The notes: a model not told the origin generated them from the letters alone. A stretch of DNA of 64,000 nucleotides from Lenzites betulinus (GCA_022264855.1 JABYQU010000021.1:310001-374000); one strand, 5' to 3'. Positions 23,573 through 36,605 are shown, numbered from the stretch's first letter. Program-made: numbers and translations.

Positions 23573-25965
23573 CTACCGCGGGCCCAGCTGCATCCCGAAC
23601 GGGTTGAAGAGCAAATTGACTTCCCTCTGCATCTCCTCCAGCCGCCTGGTGATCCCGAGGTGATCGCGCGGCGCGACCGGGGGTGGCAGGTGGGGTTTGT
23701 GCGACTCCGAAATCACGGCCCACGCGGTGTCCCACACCTCCTCCAGCGCGTTCACTACCTCCGCGGTGATCGGCGAGGGCGTGTCCACGATGTGCGGCGC
23801 CGTGTCGGGCGCGTGCGGCGCGTCCATCCCGTGCGAGAGCTGTATGAGCGGCTTGAGCAGCAGCTTCAGCCCGTATGCGAGCTGGTTGCAGAGCGTCGCG
23901 CTGCCGACGAGTGCCGCGCGGTCGGGGAGGAAGTCGGGGAGCGCGGAGAGCGCGTCGCGGGCGCGGTCGCAGAGGGCTTGGAAGTGCTGCTGCTCGGGTT
24001 TGGGTACGGTGGTCTTGTCCAACACAACGCGCAGCATGCACTGAAGTACGATGTTGAAGGCGGACGTGTTGGTCTGTAGGAGTGATCGGTCGCGTAGGTT
24101 CTGGTTTGCACGTTGTTTGTCTATCCATTGTTCCACGACAGCGAGAACTATGAGAGGATGTCAGTATACCACCGGGGGCAAGGAGTTTAAGAAGGAGAGA
24201 GTACCATGAGAGACGATGGAATATTCGCAAGACTCCGAGGACTCGCTGTCAACCGCATTGGCGAGGTATTTCAGCGCAGCGTACTGGGTATGGGGATCGA
24301 CAGTCTCCAGCAGGACAAGGAACGTGGTTTGCAACACAGTGTCGTCGTTTTTGACTGAGCCGTCCGACACGATGGTGGTGTACGTGTTCAGCAAGGTGCG
24401 TACGTCCCCCTCCCATGTCCGGGCACGCTTCGTAGGGCGGACGGCGAGCACCTGCCGTAGCGCGTATAGGACTATGCGGGCAGCTGCCGCGCGCGCACTG
24501 CGCTTCATGAAGGACGTGGGTATTTCCTCGGTGCCCCTTGCAACACCTAGCGCGTTCAGACAGCGAAGAAGCGGCTGTCCATCCTCGCCGGCGAGGGCGA
24601 CTCGGATGTTGTCCAGATGTGCTGGGTCTAGCGTGGTGGTGTATGCCATAATTGCGGTCTCATTGTTGAGCTCGGCGGATTGTCTGCGGAGAACAAAACG
24701 CTCGCGGCCTTCCCAAGTGCGGTAGCCTGGCGCATGAGAGAGGAGGTCGCACAGGGTTTGGAGCTTGGACCAGAAGAAGTAAGCGAAGGGGATATCGTTG
24801 TACTTGACGCGGCGCGTGGCGTGCGCATATCTTGACGCACCGCTGAAGTCCGTCGGCCACGGCGTTTAGAACTGGCCGCACGAGGGTGTATACCAAAAGC
24901 GTCTGAGGCGAGCGATAGCAGCAATCCCACCACAAGGTCGGGGTGATAGTCACCGTGATTAGGAACAAGAAGAGGGTGCCCACGAAGGCGGACGTCACGG
25001 CTGCGACCACCCTGTGGAGATTCCAAAGGAGGATGACAAGGCCGATGAGGAAGAGGATGAGGGCGATCTGGAGAAGAAGAGGGACCATGGCGGTGATTCC
25101 ATGGACGTGCCACCGCTTGAGTGAGTCCATACGGTATTGGAGGAGCTGTGTGGACGCCCGGGACGAGCCTGAGATGCCAGTGCTGCTCTCGTAGAGCCAT
25201 TGCTTGATCATGAGGGCGATCGATGCGGAGGCAATACTAGTGACGAGGCTTGAGAACCAGAGACAGTTGACCCAGATGACAAACGACGGTGGGTTGAATA
25301 CGAGGGAATCGTCAACCTTGATGGCGCCCCGGGGATGGTAATCGGCCGTCAACTGGCTGAGCTGTATAGCCATCTGCTTGCCGATGGCTACTGCGACGGA
25401 TTCCGCGTCATCTGGCTGCAATAGTCGATACGACTCCACATTGAAAGCTGTCAATACTGCCGAGAACAGGCCAGCCTATGTCCAAGACATCTGTCAACTT
25501 CTACACAGTTCTTTAAAAGCTAGATACGCACGTAGACAAGAAGAGTGTCAAGCTCATCTATCCACCGCTTGACTGTACCGTCGTGGAAGGTCTTCACGAC
25601 ATTATCCAGCTCTGCTTGAGCCGTAAACTGTTTCTGCTGGCTGAATTCTTTCCGAAGCTCTTCGGCGATACCCTGGACATGACCATTGCTTATCAGCTAT
25701 CTTAATGCTAATGAAGACCCCACCATACTGCACGCTTATGCACCTGTGGGTCAGGTACCTTCCACTGATCGACTAAGCTGTCTGCAGCAGAACTTTGGGC
25801 GATAGTCTAAGTTTGCCTGTTAGTCCACGTCCACGGCAATGAGTGTGCTAGACAAGGTCGTAGACGTACGATGTTGGGTTGCACAGCGGCTTGATCCTGC
25901 CCATGCGACTCAGCGAAAACAGTGGTAGAGGTCCGTGATTGTGTGTCGTCCGAGTCCGTGAGCAT
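23573..25965 (-). pseudogene. DUF6535 membrane protein, paralogue A, with an internal frame break
   Basis: First of two tandem members of the basidiomycete DUF6535 family, of unknown function. Exons 25870-25965, 25759-25806 and 25532-25672 and the start of the next at 25475 join cleanly; a last intron at 24148-24204 is also clean. The family core reads DTLLVY|AGLFSAVLTAFNVESY across an intron, then LWFSSLVTSIASASIAL and ILFLIGLVILLWNLHRVV, giving several membrane segments. The C-terminus LLFNPFGMQLGPR is shared with paralogue B. Between about 24785 and 24880 the frame must shift by one base to reach the homologous downstream part (DIPFAYFFWSKLQ). I found no normal GT-AG intron that does this. 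It is either a true frameshift, a sequence error or an unusual intron. The distal part is still open, so decay would be recent. Confidence 0.65.
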
Positions 25966-26517
25966 AGCGTAAAGAGTGGGTGAAAGTAAGCGAGTAGACT
26001 GACGTCTTATACGGTGTCTGATAGTCCACCTGTAGTATGACGCGCGTAAAGCAGCATTCTGCCGCATTTCGGGGGGCTCTGTAGGTAGACGCTGTCAACT
26101 ATGCACGCGAAGCGGGTGATGCTCCCAGAAGCTACCGGTTTTACCGTTTTCGGCCTGGGTACATGTAGCACGCAGTCCTAGCGTTGTCTAGGCATGGACG
26201 AGAGAAGAACAACGGAGCGCACAGTGGATTGAGCTATAAGAACGTCGCCGTGCTGAAGAGGGAATCTTGTTCGACAGGTTCAAGTTGCATCCCTTCTTGA
26301 CATTGCATCCACCATACTGCATCAGCGCGATTCGCAACACGCATCTTCCTCCTGTGACCGCACTGGTTAGGACTGGCCTCGAGTATGGTGGTAGAGACTT
26401 GGTGGCCAAGGGCCTACGCCGCAACGCGATCACGAACGGCAGCGGCCGGTTCAAACGTCCACAAATGTGATATGCCATAGGAAAAGGAATTCAGTCAAAT
26501 TAGCGATTACAACACTA
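25966..26517. other. Intergenic region between the DUF6535 paralogues
   Basis: These 552 bp hold the promoter of paralogue A and the 3' flank of paralogue B. No gene, repeat or RNA structure was recognised. Confidence 0.55.
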
Positions 26518-28786
26518 TTACCCAGCGAGCATCAGCCCAAACGGGTTGAACAGCATATCAACCTGCCTTTGCATCGTCGATAACCTCCAGGTTAGCGATG
26601 ACTCGTGGACCCCATCAGATATACCGATCCCTGTGCCGACATCCACTTGTGACGGAGTCGCACGTCCCGTACCAGCCCATGCGTTCTCGAGAGCGTCAAC
26701 GACCCCGGGGTCGATGGGAGAAGGGATGCGATCGACAGTGAGCGGATTGTTTGGCGCGTCCATCACTTTCGAAAGCCGCGCGAGAGGTCGGAGTACGAGT
26801 GCGAGACTAAACGGGAGTTCGTCGCGCAGTTCGGGGTCGGCAGCTAGCGCGTCCCGATCGGGGAGGAAATCCGGCAGGGCAGAGAGTGCAGCGCGGGCGC
26901 GGGTACTCAGGACTTCAAGACGTGGCCCTCGTGGTTCTGGTACCACCGTCTTCTCCTCGATGACCCTCAAGGCACAATGTGTGACAACCGCAAAGGCGGT
27001 CATACTGCACCGCAGCGGAACCGTGTCGCGGCCACTGCGACGCCGACTTTCAATCCACTTCTCCGCAGCAGCAAGCACTGTACGATGCGGTAAGCGCATG
27101 AGGCCAAGGTTTAATATGTCCTGACACTTACCGCACGATACCGTCGAGTAGTCGTGATCTATTGTTCCATTAACATCGATGGCGGATGCTAGGTAGAACA
27201 AGGCGGTGTAGATATTCTCCGCCGACTGGGAATACATGGCGATCAGAAAATGGACCTTCAGGGCGATGGTGTCGTCGTGCGGGGTACGAAAGACATCCCC
27301 GGTAGAGGCTACATTGTTGAAGAGCGTAAGTAGCGCTTGTACGTTCTTCTCCCAGCCGTCGTCGCGCGTGACGCCGACAGCGAGTAATTGGGCCAGCGCA
27401 TGTATGGCCACTCGGGATAACGCGTCGGGAGCGCTCCGCATCAGTTGCGTGACCTGATAGTTGTAGTGGACGTTCGTGGTAAGCTTGAGGAGTTGGAGAC
27501 AACGGACGAGGGGCGCGTCCGGTTGGGCGGATAGAGCAATACGCATGTTGTCCAGGCTTGTGTGGTCGGCCATAGTATTGCAAGCTATGACGGCAGTAGA
27601 CAGGTCGAGGGATTGGGATTCCTGGTGAACGTAGCGCAGTTCTGTGAGTGGCCAGGACCTGTAATGTCGTATCCCAAAAACGAACTTGTGGCTTCGACCA
27701 CAGACACGTTGGAGAAAGCTCCAGAAACGGTGAGCGAGACTTGAGTCGGTACGCTTGCCCCTTTGTCGCCCACAGAATCTCATGCCTGCCTCGAACGCGA
27801 TGCGGAAGAAGCTTATGGTTGCGTTGCGGATCGGCCGAAGCGCTGTATACACCAGGGACGATTGAGGGGAGCGGTAAGAGCAGCCCCATCTGAACACGGG
27901 GAGGACGGTAACCACCATCATAAAGACAAACAGGACCCCAGTCAGGGACGACGTGACAGCTCCGACAGTGCGCTGTAGATTGAACAATAGGAAAGCAAGA
28001 CCGGTGAGGAAAAGGATGAGCGCGATTTGGAGTAGGATGGGTATAACTTGAACGATTGCGGAGACGCGCCATCGTCTCAGACTGTCTAGACGGTGTTGGC
28101 GGATACGAGCACACTCGCGCGACGTACCAGGGATACCAGACTGCACCTCATAGAGCCACTGTTTGACGAGCAAGACTATGGACGCAGAGGCGAGGCTTAA
28201 TACGAGGCTCGAGAACCAGAGTGTGTTGATTAAGACGATGGTCGAGGAGGAGAGAAAGGCTGAGCTCCCCGTGTCGCCGTTATTGGCCGAACGGATATGG
28301 TTCGCAATTGGTTCTCCGGCAGAGAGACTGTTGAGCTGTTGCGTAAGTTGTCTGATAGCCAGTACCGCGTCGTCCATCGGTTGGGGTTGAAGTAGGCTGT
28401 ATGATTCTACATTGAACGCAGTTAGGACTGCAGAGAAAAGACCTGCCTGTACGCATATTAGCGATGCGTCAGCCATCAGAATGTGCAAGGAGAAGAGGAG
28501 GGCGAACATAGACAAGTAGGGTGTCCATTTCCGACTTCCATCGTTCCACTTGCTTCTCGAGGCGTTCTTGCACGGCTTTGTCCAAAGCAGCCTGCGCTGC
28601 CGATATCTTCTCTTCATTAAGATCTTCCCGAGCTTGCAGCTCGCCAAGGATGTCCTGGAAAGAGTATTCGTCAACGTTGCAACGCGGCGTGAAGGCAGTG
28701 CACGGAGATTGGCAGCCCACCATGCTGCTAGGTCCAACGCCGGGTGACCACCATTCCGTCTTGCCAGTTGTACTATCTTCCATCAT
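26518..28786 (-). CDS. DUF6535 membrane protein, paralogue B (intact)
   Basis: Intact tandem partner of paralogue A. Exons 28508-28786, 27132-28446 and 26518-27077 give 717 residues. The N-terminal 90 residues are hydrophilic and partly coiled-coil-like (EKISAAQAALDKAVQERLEKQ). The DUF6535 region follows, with DTLLVY|AGLFSAVLTAFNVESYSLL, LINTLWFSSLVLSLASASIVL and LLQIALILFLTGLAFLLFNL as membrane segments. A long helical C-terminal region ends in LFNPFGLMLAG. Intron positions match paralogue A. The first intron has a weak GTTCGC donor, supported by the GTGCGT at the same place in A. The second (27078-27131) is 54 nt and frame-neutral, so retention would only add 18 residues. Function is unknown; an integral membrane location is inferred. 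Confidence 0.8.
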
Positions 28787-29742
28787 TGAGCGAGTGATGC
28801 TGAATTTCTGGTCATGTTTACGCGTGAGCTCAGCATATCTAGTACCTCATTGGCGGCTTTCACGCTTAGTTGTCATGGATGAGGGCTGACCTCCGCGGAA
28901 GGGGAATATCGGGCATTCTGGCCTGGGCATCCACTAGTGGCATGGCTATGACATGTGCATAAGTTCATGTAGTTACTCGACGTCATGATGCTGGACGTAA
29001 GTTGATTAGGGCGTTAGGCACGAGTCTGGTAAGTTTGAGTGCTCAGAGGCTTACATGCCGATGTCGTTCTGCAGAATACTCGCACTAGGTGGCGGGTGTG
29101 AAATTGTTATGAAGTTATAGGCGTGAAGCTTAGTATTAAAGTTAGGCTGAAGAGTCGTGAGTTGGCCGTCAACAGTATTCACAGCAATGTAGGCGTATAC
29201 AATGCACATGCGACATGCAGCTTGTGAAGGATTGAAATTGAAATTGAACATGTCGTAAGAGGGCATTGACAAGGGATCTTAGATCTAAGGCGTTTGCTCG
29301 CAGCTGCAGATTTCATCGAACTTGGGCTGATACCCTCTACGTACACTGCGTCGATTAATACTATACTGTATGAGCCTCGGGCCTCGCACAACACGTACGG
29401 TCGCCGTGTTAAGAGACTCTTATTTGAAGACGTGTTACTCTCTGGTGTCGGGACATCGATCTACGGTGCACGGTGTGAGCGAAGACAGATGATGTGTGAA
29501 GCGTTGGTCTAGCAAATATAGACATCGATCTATGGGCCGAGACAGAGAGACAGAGAGAGGGCCATTGATATACAATCCCAGGGCAGGCTCTTCGACAGGA
29601 CGTGATCTTACACATACCTATACTGGTGGCATGCTGCCTAAACATATCCCTGTAGGGTAGTCAGTGTATCATTGCGCAGATACCCGAGTGTACTAGCCTA
29701 GTATGATTACAGATACATCTCTTTTCTTCTGCCCATTGGCAC
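28787..29742. other. Intergenic, no gene seen
   Basis: About 950 bp between the start of DUF6535 paralogue B and the 3' end of HOM6. Sequence is A+T-richer than its surroundings, with a short GAGACAGAGA repeat near 29540. No open frame shows protein features and no RNA gene was recognised. Confidence 0.55.
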
Positions 29743-31022
29743 CTACACAAGCTTTAAGAGGTCGCTCAGAACCCCCATGGCGGTCACCGCCGCTCCTGCA
29801 CCAGCGCCTTGCACGACGAGCGGCCGTGCACCGTAACGCTCCGTGTGGAACATGATGATGTTGTCCGAGCCGCCCAATGCCGTCGCGAAAGGGTGGGTGA
29901 TCGAGTACCTGTATGTGCCGGTTAAAGACAAGAAAATGCATGCAGGGGAAGGACGTACTTCTCAAGGTCCGCCTTGATGACGCCAGCCTGAACGTCTACT
30001 AGGCCCGCGAACCGCAAAACCTTTCCTTCTTGTGCTGCATCAGCGCGCATCTTGTCGAAGTGCGCGTCGAACTCGGGCAAACGCTTGATGAACTCATCGC
30101 CAGAGTCGATGCCCTCCAGCTCTGACGGGACAAGCGATTTTGTGCTGACGGATTGGTAGCCTTTAGGGAGCGCAGAGCGCAGCGAGGGGATGAAACGTGA
30201 AATGATGGTGAGCTTCCGTGCGACATCTGCACCGTTCAAGTCGTCCGCAGGGTGCGGCTCCTGTGGTGCCGAGTGAGACGTCTACAGGACAGGAACCTTC
30301 ACATGCACGTACCGTGTACCCCTTCTCACGGGCCACGCTTACGACGGAGGAGAAGCTTGGACCGCCCGCCTTTCCGGTAGAGAATTCATTGAAGATGTAG
30401 CTCATGGTCCCTGAAAATACGCCTTCAATTTTGGTGATCTAAAGCCCTCTCAGCGTCACGACATCACTACGAGCGAAACTTCCAAGCGAAGACATACCTT
30501 GTCCCCCGTCGCTACAAGGTCCTTCAACGTAGAAATGACAGGCAGCCCCGCGCCGACCGTGGCCTCGTTGAGGAACCGCGCCCCGCTCTCCAGGCTTGCA
30601 GCAAGAATCTGCTCATACAATGACAGCTCCGACGAGAAAGCCTTCTTGTTCGGGGTGATCACGTTCACGCCGAATTTGAGGAACTGTGGGTAGAGGGCAG
30701 CTACGTCGTTCGAGGATGTGTTGTCGACCAGGACGACCTCCTGCCCGGGTTTCACCAGAGCAGCGAGCTCGCGCAGGAGAGCTTGCAGGTCGGGCTTCCT
30801 CCCCGAGCTTGCGAGTTCACTCGTCCAGCTGGAGGCAGTGACCGACAGACCATCTGGGTTGAAGACGGTCGCCTTGGAGGACGAGAGAGAAACAAGACGG
30901 AACGGGCTCGGGGCGGGAAACGCGAGGAGCTGCCTGATGAACTCGCTGCCGACGAGTCCAACGCCGACTACGGCGACGCGGAATGTTTTGGCGTTCGAGG
31001 CGATGTTGAGAGCGGATGCCAT
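29743..31022 (-). CDS. HOM6: Homoserine dehydrogenase
   Basis: NAD(P)H-dependent reduction of aspartate semialdehyde to homoserine, on the route to methionine, threonine and isoleucine; cytosolic. Four exons, 30498-31022, 30313-30438, 29959-30260 and 29743-29908, give 372 residues, typical of fungal Hom6. The Rossmann motif VAVVGVGLVGSEF is at about residues 15-27. Other hallmarks are LVDNTSSN, VITPNKKAF, NEATVGAGLPVISTL, the SGTMSYIFN motif and the EPHPADDLNG segment after intron 2. The C-terminus contains the homotetramer or dimer core with VQGAGAG. It is a monofunctional enzyme with no aspartokinase part. All junctions are in phase, and the ATG at 31022 lies just ahead of the Rossmann fold. 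Confidence 0.96.
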
Positions 31023-31580
31023 GGTCGTAAGAGAATAGAGAGCAAAGTCGAAGCAGAGTGCAAAATACACAATGTATGGCGTCGACGTTCGAGTCACGGC
31101 CGAGTTATCGGCCCCAGATCAGTCGTTCTTCTTACAGGCCTCTTGCTACTCATCGAGAAGTTTGCAGTAAAATGCATGGTCCATAAGAATCACCGAATTG
31201 AGCGGTCATGCATGGACTGCGTGAGATACTGGTGGAAGTTGTATGCAGGAGACAAGGCGCGACTTTGTGATACGGGTACATATTGGGCGGCTGAGCAGTT
31301 CGGGTCTGGCCGCTCTCCTCATCCAAAAGCACGAGATATAAAAGTTTATAATCCATGATGCCGGGTTGAGTTCTACTAGATACAAGTATATGTATACGAC
31401 ATGAGACATGCATAAAGAGTCGTTGTAAGAGTCATAACACGTAAGTAAAGCGTGGTCGTGGTACAAAGCAGAGGAGATCTAACAGATACGTCGTCATCAT
31501 GCGACGCACTTTTGCACATATCGTCAGAGCATTCGACTCAAGAGCTATTGCTCCAGAGAGAACATGGAGAACATCCCAGG
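31023..31580. other. Intergenic between WD40 gene 3' end and HOM6 5' end
   Basis: About 560 bp with the HOM6 promoter on the right and the WD40-gene 3' flank on the left. A+T-rich stretches occur at about 31320-31440. No additional gene was seen. Confidence 0.55.
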
Positions 31581-34500
31581 CTAGCTGGGCGGCACGGCCG
31601 GTCGAAGCGTTATTGCAGGAGTTTCGGGAACATTCAGCGTCGTGGGCGTCGAGGTTAGAGGAGCAGGGGTGGAGGGATCGAGACCTAACTGCCCTGTCGG
31701 ACTGTCTGTACGATAGTCGGGGTCGAAGGGCGTGGGGGAGATCGTTCGGGGAGTGTTTGCCGGGGTAACAGTTGCGCGACTCGGCGCCACCGAGCTTTCG
31801 ATTGAGCCAGTGATGTGCGATGGTGTCGTCCATATCCTCACGCCGCCATCGTGGCTGCCGGTCGCGAACATGAAGGTGTCCCAAGCGTGGTTCCAAGCGA
31901 TGCAGGTCAAGTCACCGCCGACTGTTTGTGCACGGATGTGGTGTAGTAGCGTCCCAGATTCGCGGTCCCATATATGGATGTCGCCCGCTGTGTTATTGTC
32001 AGCATGATGTACGCACGCCCTTCCATGATCGTCTGAAGCTTACCCTTGCCAGCGCAGAGTACCAGTTGATCGTTTCGGCCACCGAAGTAGCTAGGCCCAG
32101 CGAAGTCGACAGTCACTTTTGGCATGTACGTATGTCGAAGCGAGAGTCGAACAGAGTCCTTGACCGGATCGAGTTTCCATAATTGAGGAGGGGCCTACAA
32201 GGGGGTGAGAGAGGCGCAAGTACTCGACACATCGAAGGGTCTGACCTTATTCTCGTAACTAACCAATGCGACCTGATCGTTCCTAGCCAAAGTGATATCG
32301 CGAACCTCGTGCAGGACAGGAACCCGACTGCAAAAGCTCAGCACTCTGTTCAGCCTTACCGGCGTCGCTAACTCACTTCTCGATCTCCTGTTTTGCCATG
32401 TTGTACACTACGCTGACCGTTAGCATCATCGATACTGACTTACCTGAAAGTATGTCCTACCTATGATCTGTTTTTCCGCCCGGCACTTGCTGGGGTGGAA
32501 GCCATCCGCGGAAGCCGTGAGTGTCCCTACGCAAACCATGCGCACGCCGTCTTGCGTGACCGCGACGTCGTGCAGGACCATCCTGTCGAAATGATATGTC
32601 GCAAGTACCGATCCGCTGAGTTCCTACACAGAGAACCACCTGTCAGCACATCGGGCCTCGTCATAGGCGGGAACAAGCATACCAGTTTGGCCACGTCGCT
32701 GCCCTCGACGGACAAAAACGCTAGAGTGATTCAGCATTATGGAAGTAGGTATATGAACCGCCTCCGCTTACCTTCGCCACCAGGTAGCCACGTTATGGAC
32801 TGAACATTCCTACGGCGGTCGATCGTTCTCTTACACACGCCGTCCTGAACAAGTATATCGTGTTAGCACAAGACCGGAGTTGAAAGGGAGGACTATTCAG
32901 CATACCTCTGTCCAAACCTTGACACCTCGACCGAGCTTCGTTAGCAGCAAATGACCACTTGGAGACCACGCGACCTGTCCGACGAAGCCTTGCGGGTGGG
33001 CCAGTATACGATGCGAGGTGAATGTTTCCTGTATGCCCATCGGTACACTTGCCACGCCCCGGACCGGCCTACTTACGCCAACTTTGAAGATCACAGATGT
33101 CCTGTCCCAACTACGATGTTCGTTAGTACAATCATAGCAACCCACACTCTCGCTGTCACCCACCTTGACGTAGCCAAGAACTTGCCGTTCGGTGAAAACT
33201 GCAGATGCCTCACAAGCGCGACGTGCGCCTCGAACGACTGTGTTGGTTGCAGACTCTTCAGCTTTGGCATTAGCGTAGCCACGCGTGAGTTCTTCAGCAT
33301 GCCGACGGGTTCCAAGTCTTGTCCGTTCCCGTCCGACGACATCGTCCTCTGGCGGCGCGGATTGCGGCCCCCGACGGGGAACGCCGTGGACGCCGCACGC
33401 ATCTTGATTACCGCCCGAACCGCGTTGGCAAAACGCCCTCGGCCAGCCTCCGGCAACGGCCCAATCTGGTCGCTCATCACACTCGCCGTACCGTCATCCT
33501 CGCCGCCGACCGACGCTGCCGTGTTCGTGCGCAGTTCCGCAATGGGCAGGAGTGGTCCGCTGTCCGAGGCGCCGCGACGGAAGACGGGCGACAGTGGCTC
33601 CGGGCTGGCGCATGCGGGAAGGGGCGAGACGGGGGTGACTCCGCGTTCGGTTTCCGCTAGCTTCTCGTCAGAGTCCGTCGTATTCAGCCGCGAGATTGTG
33701 CGCGCGCTGAGCTCCGAGACGGCGTCGCTGAGGCGCCGGAAGTGGTGGCGCGTCCAGCGGGAGCATGTCCACATCAGCGCGCGGGGCTCGTAGATGAGCC
33801 ACCGCACGCCGCGGGTCGACTTTACCCTCACCTGCGCCTCGGAGAGGACGTCCGCGAGCCATTTCGTGCCGTTATGCCGCGAGAATGCCCAGCGCTCCGA
33901 CGCGAACCAGGCTGAGACGGCCGTGAGGCCGACTATGCTGCATGCGGAGAAAACGGTCGTGAGCGTGCAAGTGACCTTATGTTGGTTCGAGGCGTAGGCA
34001 AAGAGAACAAGCCCCATAGAGAAGCAGGCGACGGATAATACCAGGAAGGCCAGCGGGGATCGCTTAATCCAGATGAGCACCCACCAAGGGACACGGTGAC
34101 CCGGAGAGCGACTGCAAAACGTACGTCAATGAACTAGCGTACTTGAATAATAGCCGAGGTGCGCACTACATGGCCTGCTTCCAGGTGAGTCCGAGCAGGC
34201 TGTTGACGGCTGCCCCGATACTAAACACTAGGGATGTGAACCAAAACGAATTCACTGCGTTTGCAAGCGTGGAGTCCGTCATGTCGAACGAGAACTGCAT
34301 AGTCGTGGCGGTGACGGCACTGAAGAAGGTCGCCACCGTACTGAGGTTGAGCAAGTTCTGGCTCGCATGCTTCTGTGCGAATCGGATCGTCGGTACACCT
34401 GTTTGATGTGCCCATGTGAACACGCTGAGACTTAATAGCGACATTGAAGGACAAACCGATCTCGATAAACACCGACAACGAGGAGGTGATGCTGTCGATA

Positions 34501-35989
34501 TGTTCGCCCATCTCCGAGCTCAGGTCATGCAGGTAGCGCTGAACCGCAGGATACTTAAATTGGCCTGCATGATACGATCAGGATATATAAATTGCCACGC
34601 TGCCGCACACTCACCTTCGTATGCCTTCAAACACGAGGCCCAATACTGCGACGGATGACGTCAACTACTGAACGTGTGGGGAACATGCCGCTTCCGCGCA
34701 CCTTCAAGTCACCTTCCAGTGCCAAGATAGCTGAATTAACGGCTTCATCTGTGAACTCCGGAAACTCATTCAAGCAATCCAGGAAAGTGGTGACATCCTG
34801 CGCAAACATCTGCAGCTGTTCCGGGAAGTCCTCCGGCTCGAGCTTCTCCATCACGATTGGGTTGTGTATGTGTGTAGGAGCCCGGTGACGTTTGCCCTTC
34901 CGGAAGTGCGAAATGTTCGTAGTCGATATCGACTCGCGCGACTGGTGCGAGATCTTCCGCGGAAATAGATCTGCGGCATTTTCGCGGAAGAGATAGAGGA
35001 TCTGGGCCAGCCGCCCACGTAAATGGTAAGATGAAGAGAGGATGCCGACAGAAGATCCCAATTGCCGCGCCGCGTTGGCGAAGTTCCGCAGCTGGTGGTG
35101 ATATTAAGAATTGAAGAGCACTCGACCGCATATGAAAGCAAACCAACCTCTTTGTCAAGGTTCATGACGCGTCTGTACCAACGTCAGCAAGCCGCATGAT
35201 ATCGTAGGACGACGACTGACCTCTGGAATTTGTTGAACACCTCAGCGCCAACCTTTTGCAAGTGCTCGTCGACGGTCGCTGCGATATAATGCAACGTAAA
35301 CCAAGTACATAATGACCAGCGCAAACGTACTTACGAACATCCCGGTCGTCCTCAAAGCTGGGTTGCTGGTTTGGAACTGTACACGTGCGTTAGCGATACA
35401 AGAGCTGGAAAAGCTGGACCGTAAGTGTGCTAGTATGCCGTTACTTTGATACTCGAGTGATTACCCCCTTAGTAATCACACGTACGCGCACGGTACTTGT
35501 AGGCGGATACCTTGGGTCGCACAGTATCGTGTGAGCAGGGTGACAAAGACCGGCGGTCGCGGGTCAAGCCCCGGGAGCAGAGAGGGACCAGCCAGCGGAG
35601 GGGGAATGGATATTCAACCGCCGTGGCCCGCCAATAGAGCGCACAATGAGGAACAGACGACAAGCGTCCTTTGTGGGCGGCCGTTGACCAGGTCAAGAAA
35701 GATAGAGAGTTCTTGACAGGCTGGCGCTTCTCCCAGAGATTCCAGGCAAAGAACGCCACTCACTGAGTCCGTCAAGTTCCTGATCCTTGCTCAGCTCGGC
35801 CAACGCGTCCAACAGGCTGAGTAACGTCTGCTTGCGCTTGTGGCCGCGGCCTCCTTGCTGTTCAGCGGTCGGACCCGTAGGGACCGCATTGAAGTCGTTC
35901 GGATTGCCAGCCCCATCCGAAAGTCCTGGACCTGCTTGTGCATGAGCACAGTGCGCGCAATCCGCGAATGGTGACGCACCTCTACCCAT
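31581..35989 (-). CDS. Membrane-anchored WD40 protein, WDR26/Gid7-like propeller
   Basis: Eighteen exons join in phase to 1052 residues, the most intron-rich gene here. The first is 35764-35989 and the last 31581-31987; the largest is 33164-34111. The N-terminal third is helical (LLSLLDALAELSKDQELDGL, then LRNFANAARQLGSSVG, LEGDLKYWASCLKAYEGQF). Four or so hydrophobic segments follow near residues 300-400 (NLLNLSTVATFFSAVTATT, SFWFTSLVFSIGAAVNSLL, AFLVLSVACFSMGLVLFAY). After a Ser-rich linker the C-terminus is a beta-propeller: HLQFSPNGKFLATSSWDRT, GQVAWSPSGHLLLT, HDVAVTQDG, SYFGGRNDQLVLC, DIHIWDRESG, CIAWNHAWD and FATGSHDGGVRIW. Blade order resembles human WDR26 and yeast Gid7. The membrane part is absent from those proteins. 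The start ATG (MGRGAS) is tentative, though its phase fits. Confidence 0.78.
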
Positions 35990-36605
35990 GTTTTGGAAAT
36001 GATGCGGCCACTGGATTCCAGTGCAGCGTGATCGTGAAATGCTGGATAATTGTTGCGTGAGACAGCGGCTTGGCCAAACAACGCTACGCACGCACCAGTC
36101 AGTCGTACAGTCGTGTCAGTTCGTATACAAGTCAGCCACGCAGGGTGGGAGAGGAGGAGGGAAAGGTGGGGAAAGGTGTTCCGGCGTTTGCACACCGTTC
36201 AAGCGCTGATGGTTGATACGCCTCGTGGCGGGCGAGGGCCGCTTCGCACATGCCCTCAATTAACAGTGGTAATGACACCGTACGTTCACTTCAATGCAAG
36301 ACTTCAAGATGGTCCAGGGAGGAGGGGCTGTCTGTGAACATAACAGTGTATGCACGCAAGCTGCAAACAGGCCACGACGAGGATTCAGGGACTCATTCCT
36401 GGTAATCTTGAGAACTTCACTAAATATAGCGAAAGTCAATTATAGGCGATCGGGTATCGAGATCTAAAGATCTGAGTGGGGTTAGGGGTAGTGTAAGTGG
36501 CCAAATATGGGCCGTCCATCCGAATTAGGATGTTCCACGTTCGCAGTCAGTGTTTGGCGCTTAGCGCTTAGGCCCTGTATCCTTCAACGCTTCCACTCAT
36601 TCTAC
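35990..36605. promoter_or_regulatory. Divergent promoter region, WD40 gene and RUD3
   Basis: These 616 bp separate two divergent 5' ends. I see no convincing TATA box. An in-frame ATG at 36507 could extend RUD3 by 33 residues that lack any family features. No other gene is present. Confidence 0.45.
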
